From positions 3,724,880-3,788,879 of the forward strand of contig NZ_CP080997.1 of NCBI RefSeq assembly GCF_019645815.1: a stretch of DNA of 64,000 bases. Direction: 5' to 3'. A model generated the notes under the pieces. It made no database searches and was not told the DNA's origin. It saw only the letters and a list, made by a program, of their open reading frames with translations. Shown here in pieces: positions 8,623 through 16,666 of this stretch; the first letter of the stretch is position 1, and each line of letters begins with the position of its first letter. The DNA comes from Mycolicibacter heraklionensis (lineage in GTDB: Bacteria > Actinomycetota > Actinomycetes > Mycobacteriales > Mycobacteriaceae). The position numbers were made by a program, and so were the translations under genes.

Positions 8623-8685
8623 CGCGAGCGTTCACAGTTGTACAGCTGTAGCGGCGTGTCGCCGTGCAAACACGCGCGCTGGCGC
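8623..8685 (-). repeat. Right arm of the inverted repeat around the reductase gene
   Basis: Reverse complement begins GCGCCAGCGCGCGTGTTTG and ends CGCTCGCG, matching the arm at 7715-7778. It ends 14 nt before the ECF41-type promoter of the next gene, so a hairpin or terminator role is possible. Confidence 0.8.
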
Positions 8686-8698
8686 GAAAAAAAGGGGC

Positions 8699-8725
8699 CG
8701 TCACACTTCGGCGGGCCGCCTCGTC
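8699..8725 (+). promoter_or_regulatory. ECF41-type sigma factor promoter
   Basis: CGTCACA (8699-8705), exactly 16 nt, CGTC (8722-8725), 9 nt before the decarboxylase start codon. This is one mismatch from TGTCACA-N16-CGTC, the promoter described for ECF41 sigma factors, and an ECF41 gene lies 1.1 kb downstream. The gene would have a very short or no leader. Confidence 0.7.
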
Positions 8726-8733
8726 TAACAGGT

Positions 8734-9330
8734 ATGACTACTCGAACACGAATCGAACCGCTGTCCCCCAAGAAGGCCAACCCGCTGGTGCGGGCGATGT
8801 ACCGCTACACCAAGCGGCGCTTCGGTGAGGTCCCGGAACCGTTCGCCGTCATCGCCCACCACCCGCGCCTGCTGGTGGCCAACGCCGTGCACGAGGGCCT
8901 GTTGCAGTCCGCGTCGCGCAAGCTGCCCGCCGGTCCGCGGGACCTGGCGGTGTTCTGGGCCGCCCGCACCGTCGGTTGCTCGTGGTGCGTGGACTTCGGG
9001 GCCATGCTGACCCGGCTGGAGGGCCTGGACACCGAGCGACTCAAGGAAATCGACAGTTACGCGAGTTCTCCGCTTTTCACCGACGATGAGCGGGCCGCGA
9101 TCGCCTACGCCGACGCGATGACCACCGATCCGCATTCGGTCACCGACGCCCAAGTCGCCGATCTGCGGCAGCGGTTCGGCGACGCCGGCGTGATCGAGCT
9201 GACCTACCAGATCGGGGTGGAGAACATGCGATCCCGGATGTACTCGGCGCTGGGCATCACCGAGCAGGGCTTCAACTCCGGGGATGCCTGCCGGGTGCCC
9301 TGGATCACCGAGGCTGACTCGCAGGAGTGA
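8734..9330 (+). CDS. Carboxymuconolactone decarboxylase family (AhpD-like) protein
   Basis: A 198-residue cytosolic protein of the CMD/AhpD fold. The redox motif C82-S-W-C85 (RTVGCSWCVDFG) followed by a downstream DDERAAIAYADAMT helix is typical of the AhpD-like members that act as alkylhydroperoxidase or thiol oxidoreductases. ATG 8734 is chosen because it directly follows the ECF41-type promoter; an in-frame ORF reaching back to 8620 would include that promoter. ECF41 sigma factors are well known to control exactly this class of gene. Its 3' end overlaps the convergent oxidoreductase gene by 26 bp. Confidence 0.9.
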   Translation: MTTRTRIEPLSPKKANPLVRAMYRYTKRRFGEVPEPFAVIAHHPRLLVANAVHEGLLQSASRKLPAGPRDLAVFWAARTVGCSWCVDFGAMLTRLEGLDTERLKEIDSYASSPLFTDDERAAIAYADAMTTDPHSVTDAQVADLRQRFGDAGVIELTYQIGVENMRSRMYSALGITEQGFNSGDACRVPWITEADSQE

Positions 9331-9802
9331 TCTCGATGTAGGCGATCGGGAGTCCCGCTGCCGCACTGCCCTTGTCCAGACCGCGCTCGAAGATCCGCAT
9401 CGCCGGACTCCAGTTGGCAGCGATCGCACGTTCGGCGTGCGCATGCTCAGCCTCGGGCAGAATCCTGGCGGTTCCCGCCACCGGCTGCCCGGTGGGCTTC
9501 CCGCGCAGGCTGCTGGGGACCACCACGACGTTCGGGTTGTTGCGGATCCGTTTGACCTTGCCGGTGGAGGCATCGGTGCGGACGTAGATCCGTCCGGCGT
9601 CGACACCGTGGTTGATCGGGCTCGGCATCGCTTCACCCGATCGTTTGAACGTGACCAGCACGATCTGCCGAGATGTGTCGAAGCCGGTGAAGTCCGTGCC
9701 GGTGGGATCGCCGATGTCGAAGGCGTCGCGGTGGCGCATCTTGTCCATCGCGCGAAACATCAACGCGCCCATCTTCGTCGTGATGCTGTTGGGCATGCTC
9801 AT
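9305..9802 (-). CDS. PPOX-class (F420/flavin split-barrel) oxidoreductase
   Basis: A 165-residue protein with the split-barrel fold of pyridoxamine-phosphate-oxidase-like, often F420-binding, enzymes: PINHGVDAGRIYVRTDASTGKVKRIRNNPNVVVVPSS is the typical beta-barrel and phosphate-binding region. Its ATG overlaps the sigma-factor stop as ATGA, so it is translated with the sigma factor. A second Met two residues in (9796) is an alternative start. ECF41 loci usually carry a carboxymuconolactone decarboxylase, oxidoreductase or epimerase, which fits this pair. Substrate unknown. Confidence 0.85.
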   Translation of the reverse strand: MSMPNSITTKMGALMFRAMDKMRHRDAFDIGDPTGTDFTGFDTSRQIVLVTFKRSGEAMPSPINHGVDAGRIYVRTDASTGKVKRIRNNPNVVVVPSSLRGKPTGQPVAGTARILPEAEHAHAERAIAANWSPAMRIFERGLDKGSAAAGLPIAYIEITPASQPR

Positions 9803-10662
9803 TCTCCGTTCGACTCGGTGGGGCGCAGCGGGGTTCCGGTGAACTTGTCCGGGTTGGCGATGTCCCAGATCGCCACCACCCGCCCGTCGCGCACCGTCAT
9901 CGCGGTGACCCGCGGCATCAGCTCGGAGAAACCGTCGGCGCCGGGTGCGCCCGGGGTGTAGGCACCGAGTTCACCGTTGACCAGCGCCAGCTGGTTCGCG
10001 GTGATCAGAGTCGGGCCGTAGCGGCGCGCCAGGCCGAGCAGGAACCGGGCCACCTTCTCCGGACCACGGATGACCCGCGGGGCGGTCGGCGCCCGGCGGT
10101 TCGCGTCGCCGGTGAACGTCACGTCGGGGTGCAGCAGTACCACCACGGCCGCCAGGTCACCGGCTGCCATCGCGGCCATCAACGAGCCGACCGCCTCGTC
10201 GTGGCGCGGATCGGGTTGCGGCGGCGGGTCAGCGGTGACGGCCTTGCGGGCGCGCGAGGCGAGCTGGCGGGCCGCGGCTTCGGTGGTGTTCAGCACCCCG
10301 GCCACCTCGCCGAATGGCACCGCGAATCCGTCGTGCAGCACGAAGGCCACCCGCTGATCGGGAGTCAGCCGCTCCAGCACCACCATTGCGGCGAACCGGG
10401 CGTCTTCGCCGGCCACCACCGTCGACAGCGGATCCGCGTCGTCGACGCCGGTGACCACCGGCTCGGGCAGCCACTCGCCGACGTAGGACTCGCGCCGCCG
10501 TGCCGCCGAACGCAGCCGGTCCAGGCCGAGCCGGCTCACCACCGTGGTGAGCCAGGCCCGTGGGTCGTTGATGCGGTCACGCTCGGCGGCGTCGAACCGC
10601 AGCCAGGCGTCCTGCACGATGTCCTCGGCGTCGGCGAACATGCCGGTGAGCCGGTAGGCCAC
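9799..10662 (-). CDS. ECF41-family sigma factor with SnoaL-like C-terminal domain; N-terminus interrupted by an amber codon
   Basis: From GTG 10662 the frame gives 287 residues: region 2 (AYRLTGMFADAEDIVQDAWLR), region 4 (LTPDQRVAFVLHDGF...EVAGVL, with helix-turn-helix), the ECF41 linker WLPEP, and an NTF2/SnoaL-like tail with NPDKF near the end (NPDKL is the known ECF41 tail motif). The same frame continues upstream to ATG 10713 and would read MTASVEDF-stop-ALRPHLLAV: a TAG at 10687-10689 sits where relatives have the Glu of FEALR. So either translation starts late, losing about 17 residues of region 2, or the gene carries a GAG-to-TAG nonsense change. It is coupled by ATGA to the oxidoreductase. 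Confidence 0.85.
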   Translation of the reverse strand: MAYRLTGMFADAEDIVQDAWLRFDAAERDRINDPRAWLTTVVSRLGLDRLRSAARRRESYVGEWLPEPVVTGVDDADPLSTVVAGEDARFAAMVVLERLTPDQRVAFVLHDGFAVPFGEVAGVLNTTEAAARQLASRARKAVTADPPPQPDPRHDEAVGSLMAAMAAGDLAAVVVLLHPDVTFTGDANRRAPTAPRVIRGPEKVARFLLGLARRYGPTLITANQLALVNGELGAYTPGAPGADGFSELMPRVTAMTVRDGRVVAIWDIANPDKFTGTPLRPTESNGE

Positions 10663-10765
10663 CGCCAGCAGATGAGGCCGTAACGCCTAGAAATCCTCCA
10701 CCGATGCCGTCATCGCCACCAGCCTAGGCACAAATCGGGTTCGGCCGGTCAGACACAATGCAGCA

Positions 10766-11893
10766 ATGGCCAAGCCGCACATCGACCCCGTCCGCTGGCA
10801 GCCCCCGGGTTCGCGGCCGCTACCCCCGCCGGATCCCACCCCGGCGCTGAGAATCGTCGAGATTCCCGGCACCGCCCCCGAAGACGTGGTCGCCGCCGCC
10901 GACGGCAGCATCTGGACCGGCGTCGAGGACGGGCGCATCGTCGCGGTCGGCCCGGACGGCACCGCACCACGGGTGGTGACCGACACCGGCGGGCGCCCGC
11001 TGGGACTGGCTTTCACCGGCGATCACCGGCTGCTGATCTGTGACAGCCACCGCGGCCTGCTGCGCTATGACCCGCAGACCGGGCGACTGGAGACGCTTGT
11101 GAGCGAAGTGGCCGGGCAGGCGCTGACGTTCTGCTCCAACGCCGTCGAATCCGCGGACGGCACAATCTATTTCACCGAATCCACCAACCGGTTCCACTAT
11201 GAGCATTACAAGGGTTCGGTGATCGAGGCCCGCGGCAGCGGGTCGCTGCTGCGGCGCGATCCCGACGGTGCGGTGAGCGTGCTGGCCGACGGGCTGCACT
11301 TCGCCAACGGCGTGACGCTGACCACCGACGAATCGGCAGTCGTGTTCGCCGAGAGCACCGGGCGGCGACTGTCCAAGTACTGGCTGACCGGTCCCCACCG
11401 CGGCTCGATCACCCCACTGGTCGAGGAACTGCCCGGCCACCCCGACAACATCTCCACCGGGACCGACGGACGGATCTGGGTCGCGATGGTCTCCGATCGC
11501 AATGCACTGTCCGATTGGCTCAGTCCCCGCGCGCCGGTGCTGCGCCGCCTGCTCTGGCGGCTGCTGCCCTACCGCTTGCTGCCCGACCCCACGCCGGTGG
11601 TGTGGGTTGTCGCCTTCGATGCCGACGACGGGCGGGTGCTGGCCCAGTTCCGCACCGAACACCCCGACTTCGGGCTGGCCACCGGCGTGGTGGAGTCCGA
11701 CGGCCGGTTGTGGATGGGGCGGATCGCCGGGTCTGGCCTGGCGTACTTCGAGCTCTCGGAACTAGCCGCCGACGCCGAGCGTGCAGCTGCCTTCCGCGCC
11801 GAACGCGACGCCACGCGGGCCGAAGCTGCGCTGCACACCCTTGTCGACGAGAACCGCGACTGGGACACCACTGGCGGCGACGGCCTTGACTGA
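10766..11893 (+). CDS. SMP-30/strictosidine-synthase-like beta-propeller protein
   Basis: A 375-residue protein with a six-bladed propeller pattern: repeated DGxIW/DGTIYFTES/DGRIWVAM/DGRLWMGR blades and the strictosidine-synthase-type segment FCSNAVESADGTIYFTEST near residues 131-150 and FANGVTL near 180. This family includes lactonases and gluconolactonase-like hydrolases; mycobacterial members are mostly uncharacterised. A hydrophobic or basic insertion RRLLWRLLPYRLLPDP near residue 262-277 could touch the membrane. It is divergent from the sigma factor, about 100 nt away, and its stop overlaps the decayed mazF frame. Confidence 0.85.
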   Translation: MAKPHIDPVRWQPPGSRPLPPPDPTPALRIVEIPGTAPEDVVAAADGSIWTGVEDGRIVAVGPDGTAPRVVTDTGGRPLGLAFTGDHRLLICDSHRGLLRYDPQTGRLETLVSEVAGQALTFCSNAVESADGTIYFTESTNRFHYEHYKGSVIEARGSGSLLRRDPDGAVSVLADGLHFANGVTLTTDESAVVFAESTGRRLSKYWLTGPHRGSITPLVEELPGHPDNISTGTDGRIWVAMVSDRNALSDWLSPRAPVLRRLLWRLLPYRLLPDPTPVVWVVAFDADDGRVLAQFRTEHPDFGLATGVVESDGRLWMGRIAGSGLAYFELSELAADAERAAAFRAERDATRAEAALHTLVDENRDWDTTGGDGLD

Positions 11894-12097
11894 ACGCAGA
11901 CCGGACCCACGGGTTGAACCGCACCGCGGCGACCTCTGGCTCGTCGCCCTCGGCGCCGCTCGAACCGGCGAACCGGGCACGCACCGCCCCGCGGCCGCCT
12001 ACTGGAGCGACTGGGCACGCTGACTCCCGAAACCATGCACGAGATCGAACGGGGGCTCAGGCTGATCCTGGGCCTTTGGACTACACCACAGACATAA
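11886..12097 (+). pseudogene. Internally deleted mazF/pemK toxin remnant
   Basis: Two pieces of a MazF toxin lie in different frames. From TTG 11886 the frame reads a MazF N-terminus (HRGDLWLVALGAARTGEPG then THRPA) and stops at about 12021. From 11999 a second frame reads a MazF C-terminus (LERLGTLTPETMHEIERG, RLILGL) to TAA at 12095-12097. MazF proteins are about 100-115 residues with 45 or so residues between these parts, and that middle is missing. No antitoxin frame is seen before it. The remnant fills most of the gap between the SMP-30 gene and dacB1. Confidence 0.7.
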
Positions 12098-12165
12098 CTC
12101 CTGAACCACCAACCACAGCGTGGCTCCCCGGTTTCAGCGCGCTTTTGGCCTACCCTGCACACACG

Positions 12166-13389
12166 ATGACTGCTCTGCGCTCGGTGTCAGCCCTGGTGGC
12201 GGCGGGTTTTCTCGCTGCGGCCGCACCCCTGGCGACGGCGGATCCCACCCCGGGCCTCAACGCGGGAACGGTCGGCTGCCCGTACCAGGTCAGTACCCCT
12301 CCCGCGGTAGACGCCTCCGAGGTGCCCCAAGCCGGTGCTCCCCCGCTGCCGCTGCCCGTGCCGGCCACCCCGGTCGGCGGTGAGGCCCTGGCCGGCTGTG
12401 GGATCGTGGCCGCACCAGACACCCCGCCGGTTCCCAGCGAGGTCTCCGCCGAGTCGTGGCTGGTGGCAGATCTGGACAGCGGTGCGGTGATCGCCGCCCG
12501 CGACCCGCACGGGCGGCACCGGCCCGCCAGCGTGATCAAGGTGCTGACCGCGATGGCAGCGCTGAACGAGCTGGACCCGAACGCCGTCGTTCTCGGCACC
12601 CAGGAAGACGCCAACGCCGAAGGCACCCGGGTGGGCGTCGGCCCCGGCGGCCGCTTCACCGTCGACCAGTTGCTGCACGGCCTGCTGATGGGATCGGGCA
12701 ACGACGCCGCCCACGCCCTGGCCATGCAGCTCGGCGGCTGGGATGTGGCACTGCACAAGATCAACACGTTGGCCGCGCGGCTCGGCGGCCGCGACACCCG
12801 CGCCGCCACCCCCTCCGGTCTGGACGGGCCGGGCATGAGCACCTCGGCCTACGACATCGGGCTGTTCTACCGCTACGCCTGGAACAACCCGGCGTTCGCC
12901 AACATCGTGGCGACCCGCACCTTCGACTTTCCCGGCTACGGCGATACGCCCGGCTACCAGCTGGAGAACGACAACCAGCTGCTCTACAACTACCCGGGCG
13001 CCCTCGGCGGCAAGACCGGCTACACCGACGACGCCGGGCAGACGTTCGTCGGCGCCGCGACCCGGGACGGGCGCCGGCTGGTGGCGGTGCTGCTGCGCGG
13101 CACCCGACAGCCGATTCCGCCCTGGCAGCAGGCCGCCCAGCTGCTCGACTACGGCTTCTCCGTCCCGGCCGGCACCCGAGTCGGGACGCTGATCGAGCCC
13201 GACCCCTCGCTGGTGGCGCCCCGCGGACCGGCCGACGCGGCGAACCCCCAGGCCATGCTGCTGGCGCCGTCGGACGACACGGTGCCGGTGCGCGTCGGGG
13301 TGGGCATCTTCGGGACGATCGTCGTGTTCGGGCTCATCATGGGTGCACGGGCGGTGAACCGCCGCCCCAGAAGGGGCTCGGCATGGTGA
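12166..13389 (+). CDS. dacB1: D-alanyl-D-alanine carboxypeptidase (PBP, DacB1-type)
   Basis: A 407-residue envelope enzyme trimming the terminal D-Ala of peptidoglycan stem peptides. Signal peptide at 1-25; the three penicillin-binding motifs are S122-V-I-K125, S177-G-N179 and K283-T-G285; a C-terminal transmembrane anchor lies near 375-395 followed by Arg residues. Much of the sequence is recognisably the M. tuberculosis Rv3330 protein. ATG 12166 is chosen because it opens the signal peptide; an in-frame ORF from 11914 would put the mazF remnant region in front of it. It overlaps the next gene by 7 nt. Confidence 0.95.
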   Translation: MTALRSVSALVAAGFLAAAAPLATADPTPGLNAGTVGCPYQVSTPPAVDASEVPQAGAPPLPLPVPATPVGGEALAGCGIVAAPDTPPVPSEVSAESWLVADLDSGAVIAARDPHGRHRPASVIKVLTAMAALNELDPNAVVLGTQEDANAEGTRVGVGPGGRFTVDQLLHGLLMGSGNDAAHALAMQLGGWDVALHKINTLAARLGGRDTRAATPSGLDGPGMSTSAYDIGLFYRYAWNNPAFANIVATRTFDFPGYGDTPGYQLENDNQLLYNYPGALGGKTGYTDDAGQTFVGAATRDGRRLVAVLLRGTRQPIPPWQQAAQLLDYGFSVPAGTRVGTLIEPDPSLVAPRGPADAANPQAMLLAPSDDTVPVRVGVGIFGTIVVFGLIMGARAVNRRPRRGSAW

Positions 13390-13778
13390 TCAAGGCGCTG
13401 CGAGCATTCGGCTGGCTGGCCGGCTTGCTGCTGATCGGGATCGGGATCAGCCGGATGGCGTTCTCGCTGGATTCGATTCCGGACGGCCAGGCCGTCAACG
13501 CGACCGTGGACAGCGAGAGCCGCGCGGCCGGGGCCCTGCTCATCGGCTTCGGTGTCGGCTACCTCGAGGCCTTTCGGCGCTCCCCGATCCCGGCCGGAGC
13601 CGTGCGCCTGCTGGCCGCCACCATGGCGCTGCTCGGGGTGTCCCGGCTGATGTCCATGGCCGATGTCGGCATGCCGCATCCGGCCTTCACCGCGGCGTGC
13701 GCCGTCGAATTCGTCGCGGCCGGGCTGACCTACTGGTACGCGAGCCTGGCTGATCACCGCGACTCGGGCATTCGGTAG
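13383..13778 (+). CDS. Small integral membrane protein (DUF4345-like)
   Basis: A 131-residue protein with four hydrophobic segments (about 6-24, 47-64, 75-93, 102-122) and the pattern SRAAGALLIGFGVGYLEAFRR typical of DUF4345-like membrane proteins. Function unknown. The ATG overlaps the end of dacB1 by 7 nt, so it is co-translated with it, and sugI-like follows 18 nt after its stop. M. tuberculosis has no gene here between dacB1 and sugI, so it is an addition in this lineage or a loss in the other. Confidence 0.8.
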   Translation: MVIKALRAFGWLAGLLLIGIGISRMAFSLDSIPDGQAVNATVDSESRAAGALLIGFGVGYLEAFRRSPIPAGAVRLLAATMALLGVSRLMSMADVGMPHPAFTAACAVEFVAAGLTYWYASLADHRDSGIR

Positions 13779-13796
13779 ACGACCGCATCCCCTACC

Positions 13797-15233
13797 GTGA
13801 GCCAGATGGGCCGAATCGGGGAACTGCGCCGCTCCTCGCCGCTGGCACTTCTGGTGGGGGTGGCCGCCGCCAGCGTCGGGGTCATCTACGGCTACGACCT
13901 GTCCAATATCGCCGGCGCGCTGTTGTTCATCGAGCATGATTTCGGGCTCACCGAAGCCCAGCAGGAGATGATCACCACCGCGACGGTGATCGGCGAGATC
14001 GGCGGCGCGATGGCCGGTGGATGGCTGGCCAACGCGATCGGCCGAAAGCGCTCGATGGTCTCGGTGGCCCTGGGCTACGCGGCTTTCGCGTTGCTGGGCG
14101 CGGCCGCGACCTCGGTGACGACACTGACCGTGGCGCGGCTGCTGCTGGGCATCACCATCGGGGTATCGGTGGTGGTGGTCCCGGTGTTCGTGGCCGAGTC
14201 GGCGCCGGCCGATGCCCGCGGCGCACTGCTGGTCACCTACGGGGTGGCCACGGTGATCGGGATCATCGCCGGCTACCTGGTCGCCTACCTGCTGGCCGGC
14301 ACCGGCAACTGGCGGGCGATGCTGGGGCTGGCCGCGGTTCCCGCCGTGCTGGTGACGTGGGCCTTGGCCCGCCTCCCCGATACCGCCCGCTGGTATCTGC
14401 TCAAGGGCCGCGCCGACGACGCGGAACGCACCCTGCGGCGGATTGAACCCGGCGCCGACGCGCAGCGCGAGCTGGCCGAGATCGGTGCGACCCTGGCCGA
14501 GGAGCAGGCCGGCGGGGTCGGCGTACTGCGCGAGATGCTGCGGCCGCCCTACCTGCGGGCGACGCTGTTCGTGGTCACGCTGGGCTTCTTCATCCAGATC
14601 ACCGGGATCAACGCGATCGTCTACTACAGCCCCCGGCTGTTCGAAAAGATGGGCTTCGAAGGCGATTTCGCGTTGCTGGTCCTGCCGGCGCTGGTGCAGG
14701 TCGCCGCCCTGGCGGCGATGGTCGTCTCGCTGGCGATCATCGACCGGGTCGGCCGGCGGCCGATCCTGCTGGCGGGCATAGCGGCGATGGTCGCGGCCAA
14801 CCTGCTGCTGGTCGCGGTGTTCGCCGCCGGTGAGGTGTTCGGTGACGTACTGGCGGTGGTCAAGTTCGGCGGGGTGCTGCTGTTCACCGTCGGCTACACG
14901 TTCGGTTTCGGCTCCCTGGTCTGGGTGTATGCCGGGGAGAGCTTGCCGGCCAGGATGAGATCGATGGGGGCCTCCGCGATGCTGACCTCCGACCTGGTGG
15001 CCAACGCGATCGTCGCCGCGGTCTTCCTGACCATGCTGACCTCACTGGGCGGCGCCGGCACCTTCGCGGTGTTCGGTGTGCTGGCCACGCTCAGCCTGGC
15101 CTTCGTCTACCGCTACGCCCCAGAGACCAAGGGCCGCCAGTTGGAAGACATCCGGCACTTCTGGGAGAACGGCGGACGTTGGCCCGCCGACGACGCCGCC
15201 GCCCTGGTGCCGGGCAGTGAGGCACCGGCGTGA
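13797..15233 (+). CDS. sugI: Sugar-porter family MFS transporter
   Basis: A 478-residue permease with 12 transmembrane helices. Sugar-porter signatures are present: GYDLSNIAGAL in helix 1, GRKRSM in loop 2-3, a helix 4-5 VAESAPADARGAL region, QITGINAIVYYSPRLFEKMGF in helix 7, DRVGRRPILLAG in loop 8-9 and YAPETKGRQLEDI after helix 12. The position between dacB1 and nagA matches sugI (Rv3331). With nagA next to it, an amino sugar is a reasonable substrate guess. Start GTG 13797 is used; ATG 13806 is an alternative. Coupled to nagA by GTGA. Confidence 0.92.
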   Translation: MSQMGRIGELRRSSPLALLVGVAAASVGVIYGYDLSNIAGALLFIEHDFGLTEAQQEMITTATVIGEIGGAMAGGWLANAIGRKRSMVSVALGYAAFALLGAAATSVTTLTVARLLLGITIGVSVVVVPVFVAESAPADARGALLVTYGVATVIGIIAGYLVAYLLAGTGNWRAMLGLAAVPAVLVTWALARLPDTARWYLLKGRADDAERTLRRIEPGADAQRELAEIGATLAEEQAGGVGVLREMLRPPYLRATLFVVTLGFFIQITGINAIVYYSPRLFEKMGFEGDFALLVLPALVQVAALAAMVVSLAIIDRVGRRPILLAGIAAMVAANLLLVAVFAAGEVFGDVLAVVKFGGVLLFTVGYTFGFGSLVWVYAGESLPARMRSMGASAMLTSDLVANAIVAAVFLTMLTSLGGAGTFAVFGVLATLSLAFVYRYAPETKGRQLEDIRHFWENGGRWPADDAAALVPGSEAPA

Positions 15234-16348
15234 CCGTCATCGCCGCCGGCGCCGTCGTGCTCGACGGTGCGGTGCTCCGGCCCGGCTGGGTGTCGGTGGC
15301 CGACGGGCGGATCACCGACTGCGGGTCCGGGACGGTTGGCGCGGACGCCGATTTCAGTGACTGCTTGATGGTTCCGGGCTTCATCGACATGCATGTGCAC
15401 GGCGGCGCCGGCGTCTCCTACGCCGACGATCCGGACCGCGCGGCGGCGTTGCACGCTTCGCACGGCACCACCGGGGGCCTGGCCAGCCTGGTGACCGCGT
15501 CTCCGGAAACCCTGCTCGCTCAGGTGCGCACGCTGGCCGCCGCGACCCGGCGCGGTGTCGTGGACGGCATCCACCTGGAGGGGCCGTGGCTGAGCCGGCT
15601 GCATTGCGGCGCGCACGACAGCGGGCAGCTGCGCGCCCCCGACGACGCCGAGATCGACGCGCTGCTGGCCGCCGGTGACGGCACGATCCGGATGGCCACC
15701 CTGGCACCCGAGCTGCCCGGAGGCATCGCGGCCATCCGGCGCCTGGTCGACGCGGGAGTCGTTGTGGCCGTGGGGCATACCGACGCGGACTACGAACTGA
15801 CGCAGGCCGCTCTCGACACCGGTGCGACCGTGGCCACACACCTGTTCAACGCGATGCGGGCACTGCACCATCGCGAGCCGGGACCGGTTCCCGCGCTGCT
15901 GTCCGATCCCCGGGTGACCGTCGAGCTGATCGCCGACGGCGTGCACCTGCACCCGGGTGTGGTCCGGCACGTGGTGGCCACCGCCGGCCCGGACCGGGTC
16001 GCGCTGGTCACCGATGCGATGGCCGCCGCCGGAGCCGGCGACGGCGGGTTCACCCTGGGCGGGCTCGACGTCGACGTCGCCGGCGGAGTCGCCCGGCTGC
16101 GGGGCACGACGACCATCGCCGGCAGCACCGCCACCATGGACCGGCTGTTCGCGACCGCGGTGCGGCTGCTCGGCGGCGACGACGCAGCGCTGACGGCGGC
16201 GGTGCTCATGACCGCGTCCACTCCGGCCCGCGCCCTCGGTCTCGACGGCGCCGGGGTTTTGGCCGCCGGGTCCACGGCTAACCTGGTGGTGATGAACGCC
16301 GACCTGCACGTGGTGCGGGTGATGCGCCGCGGAACGTGGCTGAGCTGA
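15230..16348 (+). CDS. nagA: N-acetylglucosamine-6-phosphate deacetylase
   Basis: A 372-residue amidohydrolase removing acetate from GlcNAc-6-phosphate in peptidoglycan or chitin sugar recycling. Metal and active-site motifs: DMHVHGG, HLEGPWLS, GHTDADY, THLFNAM and TDAMAAAG (catalytic Asp). Length is normal. GTG 15230 overlaps the transporter stop, so transport and deacetylation are made together, as in Rv3331-Rv3332. Confidence 0.95.
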   Translation: MTVIAAGAVVLDGAVLRPGWVSVADGRITDCGSGTVGADADFSDCLMVPGFIDMHVHGGAGVSYADDPDRAAALHASHGTTGGLASLVTASPETLLAQVRTLAAATRRGVVDGIHLEGPWLSRLHCGAHDSGQLRAPDDAEIDALLAAGDGTIRMATLAPELPGGIAAIRRLVDAGVVVAVGHTDADYELTQAALDTGATVATHLFNAMRALHHREPGPVPALLSDPRVTVELIADGVHLHPGVVRHVVATAGPDRVALVTDAMAAAGAGDGGFTLGGLDVDVAGGVARLRGTTTIAGSTATMDRLFATAVRLLGGDDAALTAAVLMTASTPARALGLDGAGVLAAGSTANLVVMNADLHVVRVMRRGTWLS

Positions 16349-16357
16349 AGGAGAATC

Positions 16358-16645
16358 GTGAGCGAACCGACCGTCACGCACGACAACCGGCAGTACCGGA
16401 TCACCGTCGACGGCGAACAGGCCGGCTTCGCCGACTACATCGAAAAGGGCGATCAGCGGATCTTCCACCACACCGTGATCGACAAGGCGTTCGGCGGACG
16501 CGGACTGGCCAGCACCCTGATCGGCGCAGCCCTGGACGACACCCGGGCGGCCGGCAAACGGGTGGTGCCGACCTGCTCGTTCGTGGAGGCCTACATCACC
16601 AAACACCCGGAGTACGCCGACCTCGTCGACCCAGCCGCCGAATAG
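16358..16645 (+). CDS. Small GNAT (NATD1-like) N-acetyltransferase
   Basis: A 95-residue minimal acetyltransferase fold: FGGRGLASTLIGAALDDTR is the acetyl-CoA pyrophosphate loop and helix, and CSFVEAYITKHPEYADLV is the C-terminal part typical of the YjdJ/NATD1 family. GTG 16358 is preceded by AAGGAGA at 16348-16354, a good ribosome site overlapping the nagA stop. Substrate unknown; probably transcribed with dacB1-sugI-nagA. Confidence 0.9.
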   Translation: MSEPTVTHDNRQYRITVDGEQAGFADYIEKGDQRIFHHTVIDKAFGGRGLASTLIGAALDDTRAAGKRVVPTCSFVEAYITKHPEYADLVDPAAE

Positions 16646-16666
16646 ACCGCGCCACGATCTCCGGCG

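Noticed and set aside
7715..8685. Complete insertion sequence
   Set aside because: The inverted arms frame a membrane reductase, not a transposase, and I see no target-site duplication; reported only as an inverted repeat pair.
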